Of a DNA stretch of 64,000 nucleotides, positions 55,030 through 63,543 are shown piece after piece (position 1 is the first letter of the stretch; every line of letters starts with the position of its first letter). This DNA comes from Sphingobacterium spiritivorum ATCC 33861 (GTDB lineage: Bacteria; Bacteroidota; Bacteroidia; Sphingobacteriales; Sphingobacteriaceae), in the NCBI RefSeq assembly GCF_000143765.1, contig NZ_GL379770.1, positions 1,886,903-1,950,902 of the forward strand, read 5' to 3'. The notes beneath the pieces are model-generated. The model was given only the letters and a program-made list of their open reading frames with translations, made no database searches and was not told where the DNA came from. Position numbers and translations under genes: made by a program.

Positions 55030-55341
55030 ATGAAAGAAGAATTTTTAACAATCCCGCTGGTCAAAAATGAAACCGATCATCAGTACGAAATAACGATAGA
55101 CGGCAGCAAGGCTTTTATCACTTATCGTGAAAATCCGGCTATGATCACCCTGTTGCATACTGAAGTTGAACCTGCTCTGCAGGGGAATGGTGCTTCTACT
55201 GCTGTAATAGAAAAGACACTGGATGCGATAGAACAAAGTGGAAAAAAACTAAATCCACTCTGTCCGCTCGTTGTAGCCTATATCAAGCGACATCCCGAAT
55301 GGAAGAGAATCGTAACAGAGCAGAGCAAATCATTAGATTAA
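55030..55341 (+). CDS. Small GNAT-like acetyltransferase, PF14542 type
   Basis: 103 residues. It matches the short GCN5-related group with EITIDGSKAFITYRENPAM, LLHTEVEPALQGNGAS (acetyl-CoA loop) and CPLVVAYIKRHPEWKRIV at the C terminus. Such proteins are about 90-110 residues long and often hypothetical. It is 9 bases before the second pirin gene and is therefore probably cotranscribed with it. No substrate is known. Confidence 0.88.
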   Translation: MKEEFLTIPLVKNETDHQYEITIDGSKAFITYRENPAMITLLHTEVEPALQGNGASTAVIEKTLDAIEQSGKKLNPLCPLVVAYIKRHPEWKRIVTEQSKSLD

Positions 55342-55350
55342 TTTTTAACT

Positions 55351-56232
55351 ATGTCAAACATTGGATTAATAATTGAAGAGAGAGCCGCTGACATCGGCAA
55401 TTTTATGGTCGGAAGACTGCTTCCTTTTATACAGAAGCGGGCAGTCGGACCTTTCGTATTCATCGACCATATGGGGCCGGCCGCGTTGAAAGATTATCAA
55501 AATCTGGATGTACCTCCTCATCCGCATATAGGTTTATCTACTTTAACCTACCTGTTTGAAGGATCTATTTTTCACAGGGACAGCATAGGTTCGGCTATAG
55601 AAATACAGCCCGGCGCTGTCAACTGGATGACAGCAGGAAAAGGTGTGGTGCATTCTGAACGTACGCCGGAATACCTTCGTCATACCGATAAGCATCTGCA
55701 TGGCTTGCAGATATGGGTAGCACTTCCAAAAGAACTGGAGGAATCTGACCCCACATTTACGCATGTAGAAGCAAGTGATATTCCTGCATGGGAACAAGAC
55801 GGTGTACAGATAAAATTGATCGCCGGTGAAGCTTTCGGAAAGAAATCACCTGTGCCGGTACACAGCCCCTTATATTTTATTGAAATAAAAAGTACAAAAG
55901 CAGCAAAATTGAGCATAGGAAATGATCTGTTTGGTGAAAGCGGACTTTACATTCTGGAAGGGGAAATCAAAAGTGAGGGAAACACATATACCCCTAAACA
56001 CATTTTGATTGCAAAAGATTCTAAGTTATGTGAATTTGAGATCGGAGAAAATACAACTGTCTATATTTTTGGCGGAGAAGCCTTTCCGGAACAAAGGTAT
56101 ATCCACTGGAATTTTGTCAGCTCGGACAGAGCCCTGATCGAACAGGCTAAACATGACTGGAAAGATCAGAAATTTCCAAAAGTTCCGGGAGAAACAGAAT
56201 TCGTACCCCTGCCGGCTTCTTCTCTGAAGTAA
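55351..56232 (+). CDS. Pirin family protein (second copy)
   Basis: 293 residues, with metal-binding residues in VPPHPHIGLSTLTYLFEG (HxH), HRDSIGS and KGVVHSERTPE. The Glu after the third His completes the HHHE set of metal-dependent pirins. It belongs to the YhaK/pirin group and is only distantly similar to the pirin at 54.1 kb, so recent duplication is unlikely. It is last in the pirin-GNAT-pirin cluster, followed by a terminator shared with the convergent TlpA-like gene. Confidence 0.92.
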   Translation: MSNIGLIIEERAADIGNFMVGRLLPFIQKRAVGPFVFIDHMGPAALKDYQNLDVPPHPHIGLSTLTYLFEGSIFHRDSIGSAIEIQPGAVNWMTAGKGVVHSERTPEYLRHTDKHLHGLQIWVALPKELEESDPTFTHVEASDIPAWEQDGVQIKLIAGEAFGKKSPVPVHSPLYFIEIKSTKAAKLSIGNDLFGESGLYILEGEIKSEGNTYTPKHILIAKDSKLCEFEIGENTTVYIFGGEAFPEQRYIHWNFVSSDRALIEQAKHDWKDQKFPKVPGETEFVPLPASSLK

Positions 56233-56248
56233 CCACAGCAGTTAAAAT

Positions 56249-56281
56249 AAAATAGGGAATCTGAATAAGATTCCCTATTTT
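56249..56281. terminator. Bidirectional terminator between the second pirin and TlpA-like genes
   Basis: AAAATAGGGAATCT (56249-56262) and AGATTCCCTATTTT (56268-56281) around a five-base loop. Confidence 0.9.
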
Positions 56282-56304
56282 ATGTATAGACATATTCCGG
56301 AGTT

Positions 56305-57441
56305 CTATTTTAATAACTCTTCTAATTTTCTGTGCAGCTCCTCTCCTCTCAGATTACTTGCCAGAATCTTTCCGTCCGGACCAATCAGGTAATTTTGAGG
56401 AATAGAGCGTATGCCATATAATTTGGCAGCAGCATTATTCCAGAACTGCAGATCACTGACATGTGTCCATGTCAACTGATCTTTTTCAATAGCTTGCAGC
56501 CAGTTTTCTTTTTTACCAGGTTGATCCAGAGAAACACCTAAGACAGTGAAGTTTTTGTCCTTATATTTTTGGAATGCAGCTACGACATTCGGATTTTCAG
56601 CACGACACGGCCCACACCAGGATGCCCAGAAGTCCAGCAACACATATTTGCCCTTAAAATCAGACAGTTTTACCGGTTTATCATTCACATCATTCTGTGT
56701 GAAATCCGGAGCGGATGAACCAATAGTAGTCGCTTTGGCGGCGGCGATCTGTTGAGCAAATGACTGGCCGGCGGCTGTATTTTTTATTTCAGCAGTGAGT
56801 TTATTGTAAAGCCCTTCTAGTTTTACTACGTCAAAATCCTGATAAGAAATATCCTGAATAGCCTGCAAACTAAAATATGATGCCGGATTATTCTTTGCAT
56901 AATTTTCCTGTAATGCGGATTTCTCATTCGCATATTTCATATACTCATTACGCAGGGCATTTGAATACGTTGTATCCTTCTGCTGTTCTTCAGTTGAATT
57001 TCTAAACTTTGCACTTACACGATTCATTTCGCTGTTAACCGTTTTGAGCAGCTGAGCATATTGGCTGTACTGATCCTGAATAGCCGTTCCCTTAACACTT
57101 GCATTTTTGATCGAATCTGCGATATGAACTGTAGTCTGTCCCTTGTCAACATAGATCGTTAATGCATCGGAGGGAGCCCCGTTTTTTTTACGTCCTTCAT
57201 GTTCATGATCGTATATCAGAAACACTGCAGTAGGTCCGTCTACCTTACCCTGAAACTGGAATGCTCCGTCTTTTACATCCACTGAATCCAGTACCTGCAT
57301 TTTCGAGTTGCGGATAGAAAGATATATTTGTGATTTTTCTTTTGGTTTTTCGATCTTTCCAACGATCAAATACGTATCGCTCTGCGCAGAAGCCAGTACA
57401 GGCAGACTGAGTAACAGCGCGATGGCAGTCTTTTTTATCAT
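56305..57441 (-). CDS. TlpA-like thiol-disulfide oxidoreductase with DUF4369 domain
   Basis: 378 residues with a signal peptide (cleaved near LASAQ). An N-terminal DUF4369 beta domain covers about 25-120, followed by a helical linker, and the C-terminal AhpC/TSA-like thioredoxin domain carries DFWASWCGPCRAENPN with the CxxC pair. It acts in the periplasm in disulfide exchange. Bacteroidota carry many paralogues, and its partner is unknown. The gene is single, convergent with the second pirin. Confidence 0.92.
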   Translation of the reverse strand: MIKKTAIALLLSLPVLASAQSDTYLIVGKIEKPKEKSQIYLSIRNSKMQVLDSVDVKDGAFQFQGKVDGPTAVFLIYDHEHEGRKKNGAPSDALTIYVDKGQTTVHIADSIKNASVKGTAIQDQYSQYAQLLKTVNSEMNRVSAKFRNSTEEQQKDTTYSNALRNEYMKYANEKSALQENYAKNNPASYFSLQAIQDISYQDFDVVKLEGLYNKLTAEIKNTAAGQSFAQQIAAAKATTIGSSAPDFTQNDVNDKPVKLSDFKGKYVLLDFWASWCGPCRAENPNVVAAFQKYKDKNFTVLGVSLDQPGKKENWLQAIEKDQLTWTHVSDLQFWNNAAAKLYGIRSIPQNYLIGPDGKILASNLRGEELHRKLEELLK

Positions 57442-57500
57442 ATATTTAAAATTAGTAATCCGTATAAAATTATAAGTTTAAGCTCATGATTCAAAATGCG

Positions 57501-57530
57501 GAAAATAAAAACGGGGCTTTCGCCCCGAAG
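57501..57530 (-). terminator. Terminator of the alpha-L-fucosidase gene
   Basis: On the minus strand CGGGGC (57527-57522) pairs with GCCCCG (57517-57512) around a GAAA tetraloop, then TTTTTATTTT. Confidence 0.88.
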
Positions 57531-57533
57531 TTA

Positions 57534-58931
57534 TCAGTCATTCAATATAAGTTCGATTACAGGTATTTCGACATTAGGCTTTACAACGGGTAGATCCATA
57601 ATTAAATCACCCTCTCCTGCCGTTATGGCCATATGTTCTCCGGCTGAAGCACTGCTTCTGGAGGTATATTTGATCTCGGAATTATCGTGCAGGAACTGTG
57701 CATATTTAACTTTATCCTTAAAGCCCGGCAGATATAATGTTTTAAACGGCCACTGTAGTAAATGAATATACATTCGCTTGGTTTCCGGATTGTATGTCAG
57801 ATAGGTATTATCCGGTTTCTGGAATCCTTCAGGGGCTGCTGTACATCCGTAGATGGATTTACTATTGTATTTCATCCATTGTCCCATTTCCTCCAACCGG
57901 TTTGTAGCCCTGTCATCAAAGTAGCCACGGGCTGTAGGTCCGACATTTAACAGCAGATTGCCGCCTTTGCTCACCACTTCGATCAGCATAGCGATAAGTT
58001 GGTTTGTACTTTTCCAGGTATTTTCATCTCTGTGGTATCCCCAGGAACCTGAAAAAGTCTGGCATGTCTCCCAAGCCACTTTCTTTCCGTTATGTTCCGG
58101 CCATTTATTTGGCATAAACTGCTCCGGAGTCTTATAATCCCATCCCCAGTCTTTATCCATCAGATCTAGCCTGTCATTCATAATAATTTGCGGCTGAAGT
58201 TCTCTGGCCAGCTTGACAAGTCCTTCACTATCCCAGTCATTATGTCCTTTACCGTCTTTTCCCGGATAAGAAAAATCCCAAAACAGCATATCAATTTTAC
58301 CGTAATTCGTAAGCAACTCACGCACCTGATCTTTCAGAAACTTGCGGTAGTTGTCCATATTCCGGTTAGCATTACTTTTTCTTGCCTCCTGATTGTTGCG
58401 TAGCGCATGTGTGCCATCAATTGTGAAGTCAGGATGATGCCAGTCAATGACAGAATAGTAAAATCCTATTTTCAGACCTTCAGCACGACAAGCCTCGACA
58501 AATGGTTTTAACAGATCCTGTTTGGCAGGAGTATTCGGAGCTTTATAATCACTTACTTTTGTATCCCATAAGCTGAATCCTTCGTGATGTTTTGTTGTAA
58601 TAACGACATACTTCATTCCGGCTTTTTTGGCATAAGCCGCCCACTCTTTAGGATTGTACAAGTCAGGATCAAACAGATTGAAATATTTCTCCTTATACTT
58701 CTCCGTACTCATTTGCTCCATCTGCTGGATCCATTCATGCCGGGCCGGCACAGCATACAATCCCCAGTGAATAAACATTCCGAAACGATCATGAGTCCAC
58801 CATTTCATTCTGTTTTCTTTGTCATCATTGGCTTTCTGGGCCCAGGAAGGAGTTTTATCTTGTGCATGCAACTGGCTGACAGATAACAAACCCAGCATCA
58901 GGCACACTTTCAGGAAACTTCGTTTTCTCAT
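57534..58931 (-). CDS. GH29 alpha-L-fucosidase
   Basis: 465 residues with a signal peptide (cleaved near QLHAQ). GH29 motifs are RFGMFIHWGLYAVPARHEW, TTKHHEGFSLWDT, KIGFYYSVIDWHHPDF and GKIDMLFWDFSYPG, with the likely nucleophile Asp in WDFS. GGNLLLNVGPTARG ends the catalytic domain and a small beta domain follows. It removes terminal L-fucose from glycans in the periplasm or at the surface. It could feed the fucose oxidation operon at 2.8-10.6 kb, but the genes are far apart and share no visible operator. Confidence 0.95.
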   Translation of the reverse strand: MRKRSFLKVCLMLGLLSVSQLHAQDKTPSWAQKANDDKENRMKWWTHDRFGMFIHWGLYAVPARHEWIQQMEQMSTEKYKEKYFNLFDPDLYNPKEWAAYAKKAGMKYVVITTKHHEGFSLWDTKVSDYKAPNTPAKQDLLKPFVEACRAEGLKIGFYYSVIDWHHPDFTIDGTHALRNNQEARKSNANRNMDNYRKFLKDQVRELLTNYGKIDMLFWDFSYPGKDGKGHNDWDSEGLVKLARELQPQIIMNDRLDLMDKDWGWDYKTPEQFMPNKWPEHNGKKVAWETCQTFSGSWGYHRDENTWKSTNQLIAMLIEVVSKGGNLLLNVGPTARGYFDDRATNRLEEMGQWMKYNSKSIYGCTAAPEGFQKPDNTYLTYNPETKRMYIHLLQWPFKTLYLPGFKDKVKYAQFLHDNSEIKYTSRSSASAGEHMAITAGEGDLIMDLPVVKPNVEIPVIELILND

Positions 58932-59265
58932 AGTATTTGCGTTTACATTGGCTCTACCACAATATTAACGAAAATCCATTAAACTGACAAGCACACAATT
59001 TACGCAATCGATTGTTCAATCATTCTATATCTGACATAATCATGATAATAGCTATGTTCTTCATTTTCTGTTTTTTATTATTTTTGAAGTACGATTTGTT
59101 ATAATAATCGAAACCAATAAATAGCCAGATAATTCCCTTCCCATTTGGCAATTGTATATCTCCCATCAAATACTAATCAAACATTTTAACAATAATCCGG
59201 ATACAGCTTACACTAATCAAATTATCAAAGAGCAAACTATCTTTTTAAAAAGAAACAAAACTTAT
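58932..59265. other. AT-rich spacer before the ATPase gene
   Basis: 334 bases between the divergent fucosidase and ATPase genes. I see no exact promoter box, hairpin or RNA gene in it. The fucosidase and ATPase promoters should both lie here. Confidence 0.5.
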
Positions 59266-59823
59266 ATGAATACCATTGAAAGAAATAATTTTTATATCTT
59301 GACGGGTGGTCCCGGTACAGGAAAGACATCCTTATTAGAAACTCTTGCTGACGATGTACAAATCGTGGCTGAAGTAGCCCGTACTATTATCAAAGAACAG
59401 ATCAGGAGTAATGGCAGGGCTCTGCCATGGGCAGACCAACAGGCATATGCGAAACTGATGTTTGAATATTCTCTTCGCGACTTTAAATACTTCAATAATC
59501 AGAATCATAATCAAATTACCTTGTTTGACCGGGGACTACCCGATACGTTGTGCTATCTGGAAATGCTTGGGGAAAATATCCCAGTACAGATGGATACGGC
59601 AGTCAGAAACTATCGCTACAGCCCTGTGGTATTTATTCTACCAGCATGGAAAGAAATCTACGAACAGGATCAGGAACGAAAACAATCCTGGGAGGAAGCC
59701 GAACAGACTTATTATTATATGAAGCAAACATATGAGAAATATGGGTATCGGCTGATTGATGTGCCTAAAGCATCCCTTGAAGAACGCAGAATCTTTATAC
59801 TTGATCAGCTGCACTTACTCTAA
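59266..59823 (+). CDS. Small P-loop ATPase (AAA_28-like)
   Basis: 185 residues from the ATG at 59266 (MNTIERNNFYILTGG). An upstream ATG at 59152 extends the frame by 38 residues of atypical composition, so the inner start is preferred. Walker A is GGPGTGKTS (near 15-23). A Walker-B-like LFDRGLPDTLCYLE follows near 90, and Arg-rich SLEERRIFIL ends the protein. Family members are predicted ATPases or nucleoside-kinase-like proteins of unknown role. It is a single gene with no evident partner. Confidence 0.82.
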   Translation: MNTIERNNFYILTGGPGTGKTSLLETLADDVQIVAEVARTIIKEQIRSNGRALPWADQQAYAKLMFEYSLRDFKYFNNQNHNQITLFDRGLPDTLCYLEMLGENIPVQMDTAVRNYRYSPVVFILPAWKEIYEQDQERKQSWEEAEQTYYYMKQTYEKYGYRLIDVPKASLEERRIFILDQLHLL

Positions 59824-60025
59824 AACCTGCTAAAATCACTGACAAGATTTCCATAAAACTGACATTTTAATCAAAATAGTCAAAATGTCATAGTTTTTCT
59901 AATCTTCTGCCGTCACCATCAAAAACGAACAAGCCCATGTTTTTTAAAAATACAAAATTGATTTTCAATGAGATAAGAAAAAATATTCAGAAAAAGCAAT
60001 TTTTATAATTCTGGCACGTTGAGAA

Positions 60026-60041
60026 TGGCACAAACATTGAC
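60026..60041 (+). promoter_or_regulatory. Sigma-54-like element TGGCAC-N5-TTGA upstream of the beta-barrel gene
   Basis: TGGCAC (60026-60031), AAACA, TTGAC. The -24 part is perfect, but the -12 part has GA instead of GC. A second TGGCAC starts at 60012. The match is partial. Confidence 0.2.
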
Positions 60042-60121
60042 TATTAGTATCAAACGGTCAAAAAGTAAATACAGAATGATCGTTGATTAATTAGTTAAAT
60101 ACAATTTAAAAATTTGTAAAC

Positions 60122-60706
60122 ATGAAAAAATTATTCTTAACATTAACTGCCATTACAGCTTTAACATTTGCAGCTAACGCACAAACAGAAAAAGGTAAAT
60201 TCATTGTTGGAGGTCAGGTTGGCTTCTCTACTTCAAAAATTCAGGATACAGATATCAAAAGCAGCAGCTTTTCTATTATGCCACAGGTAGGTTATTTCGT
60301 AAGTGATAACTTCGCAATAGGTACAGGAATTGGTTATGAATACAATAAATCAGAAACTACAACTGAAAATGTAAATGACGCATTCAAAGTTGCTCCATAC
60401 GGACGCTATTACCTGGGTGAAGGTCCTGTTAAGTTCTTCGGACAATTAACAGTGCCAATGGCATGGGGTAATCAGAAAGTAGATGATGTAAAAACAAACA
60501 AAACTACAAATTACGGAGTTGAATTGGCACCAGGTTTTGCATACTTCCCTACTTCTAAAATCGGAATCGAATTTAAAGTAAGAGGTTTGTATTATAACCA
60601 TGGTCAGGTGGAAAACATTGCTACAGATACAAAAGTGAAAACAAATACATTCGGTCTGGATGCAAATTCTTTAGCCCCTACAATCGGTGTACAGTTTCAC
60701 TTTTAA
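60122..60706 (+). CDS. Small outer-membrane beta-barrel protein
   Basis: 194 residues with a signal peptide (AANAQ). The mature part has alternating beta strands: GKFIVGGQVGFSTSKIQ, MPQVGYFVSDNFAIGTGIGYEY, FAYFPTSKIGIEFKVRGLYY and the terminal PTIGVQFHF ending in Phe. This is the Bacteroidota porin/OmpW-like eight-strand barrel type. It has no OmpA peptidoglycan-binding domain. The AT-rich, strongly expressed-looking sequence and the strong terminator suggest an abundant protein, which is inference. Confidence 0.9.
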   Translation: MKKLFLTLTAITALTFAANAQTEKGKFIVGGQVGFSTSKIQDTDIKSSSFSIMPQVGYFVSDNFAIGTGIGYEYNKSETTTENVNDAFKVAPYGRYYLGEGPVKFFGQLTVPMAWGNQKVDDVKTNKTTNYGVELAPGFAYFPTSKIGIEFKVRGLYYNHGQVENIATDTKVKTNTFGLDANSLAPTIGVQFHF

Positions 60707-60732
60707 TAATTAGTAAGAGCAAACAAACGGAG

Positions 60733-60767
60733 AATGAGGTATCTGGAAACAGATATCTCATTTTTTT
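60733..60767 (+). terminator. Terminator after the beta-barrel gene
   Basis: AATGAGGTATCTG (60733-60745) and CAGATATCTCATT (60750-60762) with a GAAA loop, followed by TTTTT. Confidence 0.92.
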
Positions 60768-60910
60768 GTGCTCCTGATCTGCTATTTCCATAATCTCTGA
60801 TCTTCTTTCAAAGAAAACTTTTACGATCAGCCGAAGCCTTTGAGTGAAATTCTATAGCCGGTTTTAAGGATGTGAGCTGCAACAGGACAAAGTCTAATAA
60901 CAGATTTATA

Positions 60911-60979
60911 AAAATAAAAAAGTCCGCAAACCGAGCGGTTGCGAACTTTCTATTAACCAATTATAAACTTAAATTATGA
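60911..60979 (-). ncRNA. Candidate small RNA of about 65-70 bases with its own promoter and terminator
   Basis: The minus strand has a perfect Bacteroidota-type promoter (61014-60985) whose start is predicted near 60979. About 30 bases later a strong stem forms (AAGTTCGCAACC with GGTTTGCGGACTT, loop GCTC), followed by TTTTTTATTTTT. The transcript contains no ATG with a frame of note. It lies after nuoD and before the convergent beta-barrel gene. I do not recognise its family. Confidence 0.5.
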
Positions 60980-60984
60980 GACTA

Positions 60985-61014
60985 CAAATATAGGTGTTGA
61001 AACATTAAAAACAA
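60985..61014 (-). promoter_or_regulatory. Promoter TTG-N19-TATATTTG of the candidate small RNA
   Basis: Minus strand: -33 TTG at 61014-61012, a 19-base spacer and the exact -7 box TATATTTG at 60992-60985. This is the best match to the Bacteroidota consensus seen in the window. It lies 30 bases after the nuoD stop. Confidence 0.7.
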
Positions 61015-61044
61015 AATATTTTTGCATTTTTTTGCAGGTTTCAA

Positions 61045-62241
61045 TTATCTATCGACTTCTCCAAGCACAATATCAATTGACCCCAATATCGCAATCAGAT
61101 CAGCGATCAATACACCTTTCCCTAATTCAGGTAATACAGACAAATTATTAAAACTGGGTCCTCTTGATTTAACTCGTTTAGGGATGTCGGTTTTATCCTG
61201 TGCTACAAAATAGAACCCCAATTCTCCTTTCGGGTTTTCGGCCCTTACATAGTAATCCTGAGCTTTGATATTCACCTTTTTCGGCACCAATGCTCTTGGA
61301 TCAAAATCTGTTGTACGCTGAAAATCTTTTTGAAGACGTTCCAGACATTGTTCAACAATGCGCACCGATTCCTTTATCTCATCTACCCGCACCTTATACC
61401 GATCCCAGCAATCTCCTAATTGTCCCATTTCTCCCTTCCCGACAGGAATATCAAATTCTAATTCGGGATATACAGAATATCCGTCAACTCTTCTAAGGTC
61501 CCACTTTATACCGGAAGCTCTCAGCATAGGACCTGAACATCCGTAATTAATAGCCACATCTGCGGGCAGCGCTCCGATGTTGGCCGTTCTTGAAATAAAG
61601 ATCTGATTCTGAGTCAGCAACTCATCCAGTTCAACAAGTTTAGGCTTAAAATAGTTTACAAATTCAGCGCAACGCTCTTCAAACCCTACCGGAAGATCAT
61701 AGAAGAGTCCGCCTATCCAGATATAATTATAGAGCATGCGGGAACCCGATGCCCATTCCAGCATATTCATAATATGCTCGCGGTCACGAAAACACCACAT
61801 AAACGGTGTAAACGCCCCTATATCAATACCATATGTGCCTATTGCTATAAGATGTGACGCGATACGGTTCAACTCACAGACTAACACACGTATGTATTCT
61901 ACGCGCTTTGGAATTCTGCTATCCAGTCCCAGCATCCGTTCTACTCCCATTACATAGGCATGGCTGTTATTCATAGAAGCCAGGTAATCCAGACGATCTG
62001 TAAAAGGTATTGTCTTGGTATAGTTGACAGATTCAGCATGTTTATCAAAACAACGGTGCAAATAACCCAGATGAGGAATAATATCTTTTACAATTTCTCC
62101 GTCTGTGATCAGCTCCAGTCGCAATACACCATGGGTGGAAGGGTGTTGAGGCCCCATATTGATCACCATCTCCTGCGAACCGATCGCGGCTATCCTGTTT
62201 TGATAATTGGTAAATGCCTGATTATATACTTCGTTTGTCAT
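61045..62241 (-). CDS. nuoD: NADH-quinone oxidoreductase subunit D
   Basis: 398 residues, full length. Conserved regions include [16 protein letters not shown] near the start with the quinone-site His residues, [28 protein letters not shown] and the C-terminal GEVDR. It is the 49-kDa quinone-binding subunit of complex I. It follows nuoC by 15 bases and is the last gene of a pdxH-nuoC-nuoD operon. No nuoE, nuoF or other complex I gene lies within the window downstream. Confidence 0.96.
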   Translation of the reverse strand: MTNEVYNQAFTNYQNRIAAIGSQEMVINMGPQHPSTHGVLRLELITDGEIVKDIIPHLGYLHRCFDKHAESVNYTKTIPFTDRLDYLASMNNSHAYVMGVERMLGLDSRIPKRVEYIRVLVCELNRIASHLIAIGTYGIDIGAFTPFMWCFRDREHIMNMLEWASGSRMLYNYIWIGGLFYDLPVGFEERCAEFVNYFKPKLVELDELLTQNQIFISRTANIGALPADVAINYGCSGPMLRASGIKWDLRRVDGYSVYPELEFDIPVGKGEMGQLGDCWDRYKVRVDEIKESVRIVEQCLERLQKDFQRTTDFDPRALVPKKVNIKAQDYYVRAENPKGELGFYFVAQDKTDIPKRVKSRGPSFNNLSVLPELGKGVLIADLIAILGSIDIVLGEVDR

Positions 62242-62256
62242 CGAATCAAAAGAGAG

Positions 62257-62751
62257 TTAATTGATATTAATACCATGATACTGCTCCGGATCCTGGTAAT
62301 CTTTACGTAGAGGAAATCCCTCCCAGTCATCAGGAAGCAAAATTCGTCTGAGATCCGGATGATCTGTAAAAAATATACCCATCAGATCGAATGCTTCACG
62401 TTCGTGCCATTCGGCCGTTTTCCAGACAGCAGATACTGAAGGTAAAGATGGGAGAATCTCCAGATCCCGGCCAGCTGCCAGCTCTGTCTTCAGGGTGAGT
62501 TGAAGCTGATATGGAATAGAAGCCAAATGATAAACTACGATAAATGTATCAGCCGGGAAATCATCTACCGCTGTAATGTTGGATAGAAAATCAAAATACG
62601 TATCTGAAGAATCCCTCAGAAACTGACATACTTCTACCAGATTTTCAGGGCGTATATATAAGGCCGGTTGAAGACCTGTAGCTTGTTCTTTTACAATAAC
62701 TGATCCGTCAAACTGGCGGATAAGCAATGCTTTAATATCTTCAAAGGTCAT
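62257..62751 (-). CDS. nuoC: NADH-quinone oxidoreductase subunit C
   Basis: 164 residues with the signature EWHEREAFDLMGIFF and DLRRILLPDDWEGFPLRKDY at the C terminus. It is the 30-kDa hydrophilic subunit of complex I, which binds NuoD. It starts three bases after the pdxH stop codon and precedes nuoD by 15 bases. Usually nuoA and nuoB precede it, but here pdxH does. The protein is complete, with no sign of decay. Confidence 0.95.
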   Translation of the reverse strand: MTFEDIKALLIRQFDGSVIVKEQATGLQPALYIRPENLVEVCQFLRDSSDTYFDFLSNITAVDDFPADTFIVVYHLASIPYQLQLTLKTELAAGRDLEILPSLPSVSAVWKTAEWHEREAFDLMGIFFTDHPDLRRILLPDDWEGFPLRKDYQDPEQYHGININ

Positions 62752-62754
62752 TTT

Positions 62755-63408
62755 TTAAGGTGCTAAACGGGTAATCTTCCAGGAATCTGAAACTTTCGTA
62801 TACAATAAACGGTCATGAAGTCTGCTGCTTCGCCCCTGCCAGAATTCAACCGCTACAGGACGCACAAGATAACCTCCCCAGTGTTGCGGCCGGTCGATAA
62901 CATCCTGATCTGCATACTGACGGTTCACCTCATCCACCTTACTTTCCAGGTAAGCTCTGTTTGGAATAGTCTTACTCTGTGGTGAAGCAATGGCTCCGAT
63001 TTGACTACCTTTTGGCCGGGACACAAAATATTCATCCGAATCTGATGAAGGAAGTTTCTCTATTAAACCCTCTATTCTGACCTGTCTTTGGAGTTCAGGC
63101 CAAAAGAATAAAAGAGCAACATGACAATTTTCCACGACTTCATGTCCTTTACGGCTGTTGTAATTAGTAAAAAAACTAAATCCATTGTCTTTCAGATCTT
63201 TCAGCAATACAATTCTGGAGGAAGGAAAGCCTTCTGTGGATACCGTCGCTAATGACATCGCATTTGGCTCCATTACTTCAGCATGTATCGCTTCATTAAA
63301 CCATTTTTCAAATTGTACAACAGGATCCGGATTAATCTGGTCTTCTGACAATTCATTAAGCGTATAATCCACTCGTATAGCTGCTATATCTTTATGTATT
63401 ATTGACAT
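62755..63408 (-). CDS. pdxH: Pyridoxamine 5'-phosphate oxidase
   Basis: 217 residues, the family length. FMN and substrate-binding motifs include SRIVLLKDLKDNGFSFFTNY, SRKGHEV, IGAIASPQSK, and the C-terminal WQGRSSRLHDRLLY. It oxidises pyridoxamine phosphate or pyridoxine phosphate to pyridoxal phosphate with FMN and oxygen. It is first in the pdxH-nuoC-nuoD operon. An exact TAAGTTTG box (63438-63431, minus) lies 22 bases upstream of the start codon. Confidence 0.96.
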   Translation of the reverse strand: MSIIHKDIAAIRVDYTLNELSEDQINPDPVVQFEKWFNEAIHAEVMEPNAMSLATVSTEGFPSSRIVLLKDLKDNGFSFFTNYNSRKGHEVVENCHVALLFFWPELQRQVRIEGLIEKLPSSDSDEYFVSRPKGSQIGAIASPQSKTIPNRAYLESKVDEVNRQYADQDVIDRPQHWGGYLVRPVAVEFWQGRSSRLHDRLLYTKVSDSWKITRLAP

Positions 63409-63529
63409 GATAGGAATAGTTGTCTATTTGCAAACTTACTAAAAAAGCGCTCTTTTTTTATCTCCTTAATGTATTTATTGATTTTTTAAAGGTATATATT
63501 TCTCTTAATCACTATATTTATCACAAAGA

Positions 63530-63536
63530 AAGGAGA
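63530..63536 (+). promoter_or_regulatory. Unusually strong ribosome binding site AAAGGAG before yqgE
   Basis: AAAGGAG lies 7 bases before the ATG at 63544. Shine-Dalgarno sequences this strong are rare in this window, where most genes have AT-rich leaders. Confidence 0.6.
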
Positions 63537-63543
63537 TAAAGCA

